Shown here: in pieces, positions 62,294-64,000 of the stretch | Layout of the letters: each line of letters opens with the position of its first letter | Position numbering within the stretch: position 1 is the first letter of the stretch | Assembly: GCF_900323885.1 (NCBI RefSeq) | Contig: NZ_OOHJ01000018.1 | Location: 4,451,001-4,515,000 of the forward strand | Origin: [Actinomadura] parvosata subsp. kistnae | Lineage (GTDB): Bacteria; Actinomycetota; Actinomycetes; Streptosporangiales; Streptosporangiaceae | Direction of reading: 5' to 3' | DNA: 64,000 nt | Notes under the pieces: model-generated | What the model was told of the DNA's origin: nothing | Databases searched by the model: none | The model's input: only the letters and a program-made list of their open reading frames with translations | Position numbers and translations under genes: made by a program

Positions 62294-64000
62294 CACCGCC
62301 TCCGCCGGGCGCGTCCTGAGCGCCAGGCGGGCGGGGACGGTGGTGGAGAGCAGGGCCAGGACGGTCGCCGCGGCGACCACCAGCCCGTACGCCACCGGCG
62401 GCACGGACGGCACCGCCGACCCCGTCATCCCCGCCCCGAACGCCGCCAGCGTCACCAGCGCCACCGCGGTGCCCGTCACCACGGCGGCCAGCACCGCCGC
62501 CAGCGTCTCCAGGCGCAGCATGCGCAGGACCTGGCGGCGGGTGGTGCCCGCCAGGCGCAGCACGGCCAGCTCCCTGGCCCGGCCCGACGTGGCCATGGCC
62601 AGGGTGTTGACCACGGCGATGGCCGTGAAGGCGATGATCAGGCCCAGGGCCACGAAGGTGACCTGCGGGTTCGCGGAGCCGATCGTCGCCGTCGCCGGTG
62701 CGGCTCCCGGCAGCGTGATCCCCGGGGCCGCGACCAGCAGCGTGCCCGACGGGTCGTCCACGTGGCCGGCCACCAGCTCGTACGGCAGCGTCACGTCCCC
62801 GAAGCCGAGGCCGCGCGAGTAGACGGCGGCGACCTTCAGCGTGGCCGGGGTGCCGTCGCCGAGCGTGAGCGCCGCCCGGTCTCCGGGGGCGAGGCCGAGG
62901 TGGGCGGCGGCGGTGCTGCTCAGGGCCACCGCGCCCTTACCGAAACCGTCCATCGTGCCGGCGACCACGCCCAGGTCCAGCGTGCGCCGGTCGTAGACGA
63001 CGGCCTGGGCCGGGTACTTGTCCAGGCCGAACCGGACCGACGTGCGCAGCACCGGCGTGACGGCCCGCACGCCGGGCACGCGCCCGACCTCCGCGGCCGA
63101 GGCGGCGGCGCCGGGCAGCACGTGGTCCGCGCGGGTGCCGGCGGCGGCCTGCTCCTGCGCGGCGGCGCCCATCGTGGTCTGGGTGAACAGGATCGTGCAG
63201 GTCATCGCCACCATCAGGGTGAGCGGCGACAGCACGGCGGCCAGCGCCTTGGGGGTGGCGCGCAGGTTCCGCGCCGCCAGGAAACCACTGGCCCCCTTCG
63301 CCGGCCGGGACGCGCCGGGCGGCGTCCTCTTCCGAGACGGGACCAGCCGGGACGCGCCGGGCGGCGTCCTCTTCCGAGACGGGACCAGCCGGGACGCGCC
63401 GGCCAGCAGCGGGCCGAGGACGGCGACGGCGAGGCGGGCGGCCAGGGGGCCGAGCACCGACACGGCGACCGTCCAGAACAGGGCGGTCAGCATGGTCACC
63501 GGCGTGGCGGCGGCCTCCGTGTCCAGCCCCGACAGCACCAGGGTGAGCGTCACGGCCCCGGCCACCAGCACCGGCCCGGCCACCAGCCGCCACACGGGCA
63601 GCCGGCCGTCGTCGAGCGCGGCCTCCCCGAGCGCCTCCACCGGACGGATCCGGGCCAGCCGGCGGGCGGAGACCCGGGCCGCGGCCCACGCGGCGGCGAC
63701 CGTGGCGAGCAACGCGAGCAGGGGCGGGAACGGGCTGACGACCAGCGGCAGGTTCGCCGGGGTCGCACCCAGCGCCACGAACGCCGCGTGCAGCAGCAGG
63801 CCGAGCCCGACCCCGGCCGCCGCTCCCGGCACCCCCGCCAGCACGCCCACCACCAGCGCCTGCCCGCCCACCAGCCGGCGCAGCTGCCGCGGCGTGGCGG
63901 CCACCGCCCGCAGCAGCGCGAGCTCGCGCTGGCGCTGCTGGATCGACAGCGCGAACGTGCCCACGACCACGAGGATCGCCACGATCAGCGAGGTTCCGGC
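62282..64000 (-). CDS. FtsX/MacB-type ABC transporter permease (partial, N-terminus outside window)
   Basis: At least 572 residues of a large permease with two FtsX cores; the N-terminus lies beyond 64000. Visible: RQRELALLRAVAATPRQLRRLV (first core), a cluster of helices, a periplasmic domain (about 63250-62700) and the second core GRARELAVLRLAGTTRRQVLRMLRLE. Such permeases pair with an ATPase to export lipids, peptides or antibiotics. A tandem 14-residue repeat (ASRLVPSRKRTPPG twice) sits in the central cytoplasmic linker. Confidence 0.88.
   Translation of the reverse strand, partial: AGTSLIVAILVVVGTFALSIQQRQRELALLRAVAATPRQLRRLVGGQALVVGVLAGVPGAAAGVGLGLLLHAAFVALGATPANLPLVVSPFPPLLALLATVAAAWAAARVSARRLARIRPVEALGEAALDDGRLPVWRLVAGPVLVAGAVTLTLVLSGLDTEAAATPVTMLTALFWTVAVSVLGPLAARLAVAVLGPLLAGASRLVPSRKRTPPGASRLVPSRKRTPPGASRPAKGASGFLAARNLRATPKALAAVLSPLTLMVAMTCTILFTQTTMGAAAQEQAAAGTRADHVLPGAAASAAEVGRVPGVRAVTPVLRTSVRFGLDKYPAQAVVYDRRTLDLGVVAGTMDGFGKGAVALSSTAAAHLGLAPGDRAALTLGDGTPATLKVAAVYSRGLGFGDVTLPYELVAGHVDDPSGTLLVAAPGITLPGAAPATATIGSANPQVTFVALGLIIAFTAIAVVNTLAMATSGRARELAVLRLAGTTRRQVLRMLRLETLAAVLAAVVTGTAVALVTLAAFGAGMTGSAVPSVPPVAYGLVVAAATVLALLSTTVPARLALRTRPAEAVSST
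63305..63400. repeat. 42-bp tandem repeat in the permease linker
   Basis: Two identical 42-bp units (63305-63346 and 63347-63388) followed by a 12-base partial third. They encode two copies of a basic 14-residue block in the linker between the two halves of the FtsX-type permease. Confidence 0.9.

Overview
The window is very GC-rich actinobacterial DNA. A mycothiol-type DinB enzyme, a glucosyl-3-phosphoglycerate synthase, an F420-type luciferase-like oxidoreductase, DUF3040, an IcmF-type mutase, many LacI/ROK-controlled sugar ABC operons and apparent leaderless starts all fit a filamentous soil actinomycete. My guess is Streptosporangiaceae (Nonomuraea-like). This rests on gene style only; no rRNA or tRNA is present to settle it.

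Layout. 1-4.36 kb: end of a CocE-type hydrolase, a DinB-like protein with a repeat insert, a WXG100-like pair and an intergenic 43-44 bp repeat array. 4.36-14.2 kb: mostly housekeeping or orphan genes: recQ, an MFS exporter, an SDR, zinc-independent ribosomal protein L31 with a candidate Zur box, DUF1152, TetR, DUF3040/DUF6343, a second DinB-like enzyme, a DUF4344 protein lacking its catalytic Glu, a secreted protein and a PfkB-like protein with an altered catalytic site. 14.2-24.5 kb: an alpha-glucan locus with a secreted GH87 alpha-1,3-glucanase, a LacI regulator, a sugar ABC transporter and a GH13 alpha-glucosidase. The GH87 gene and the transporter operon have nearly copied promoters. 24.5-28.1 kb: a CHAT-ATPase-TPR protein and a small membrane partner. 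28-30.9 kb: Lnt-like, CMD and APH genes. 30.9-36.4 kb: a LacI/GH1/ABC beta-glucoside operon with two matching palindromic operators.

36.5-41.2 kb: a Ser/Thr kinase, an adenine-DNA methylase, a PP2C phosphatase and a CHAP amidase. 41.2-42.1 kb: a gene-free array of direct and inverted repeats whose core also occurs in the 18.7-19.7 kb gap. 42.1-49.7 kb: glucose-dehydrogenase-like, icmF, tpx, LLM oxidoreductase, methyltransferase and cobalamin-receptor-like genes. 49.7-60.1 kb: a ROK-controlled sugar locus (ABC transporter, two TIM-barrel isomerase/epimerases, two zinc-ligand-less MDR dehydrogenases, a Gfo/Idh oxidoreductase and a GH63-like hydrolase). 60.2-62.3 kb: gpgS and a GT4 glycosyltransferase, followed by a partial FtsX-type permease.

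The main theme is sugar scavenging: three complete CUT1-type ABC operons, each with its own regulator and dedicated hydrolase. The least explained parts are the shared intergenic repeat family, the 50-60 kb redox/epimerase cluster beside glucosylglycerate synthesis genes, the kinase-methylase-phosphatase group and the CHAT/TPR pair.
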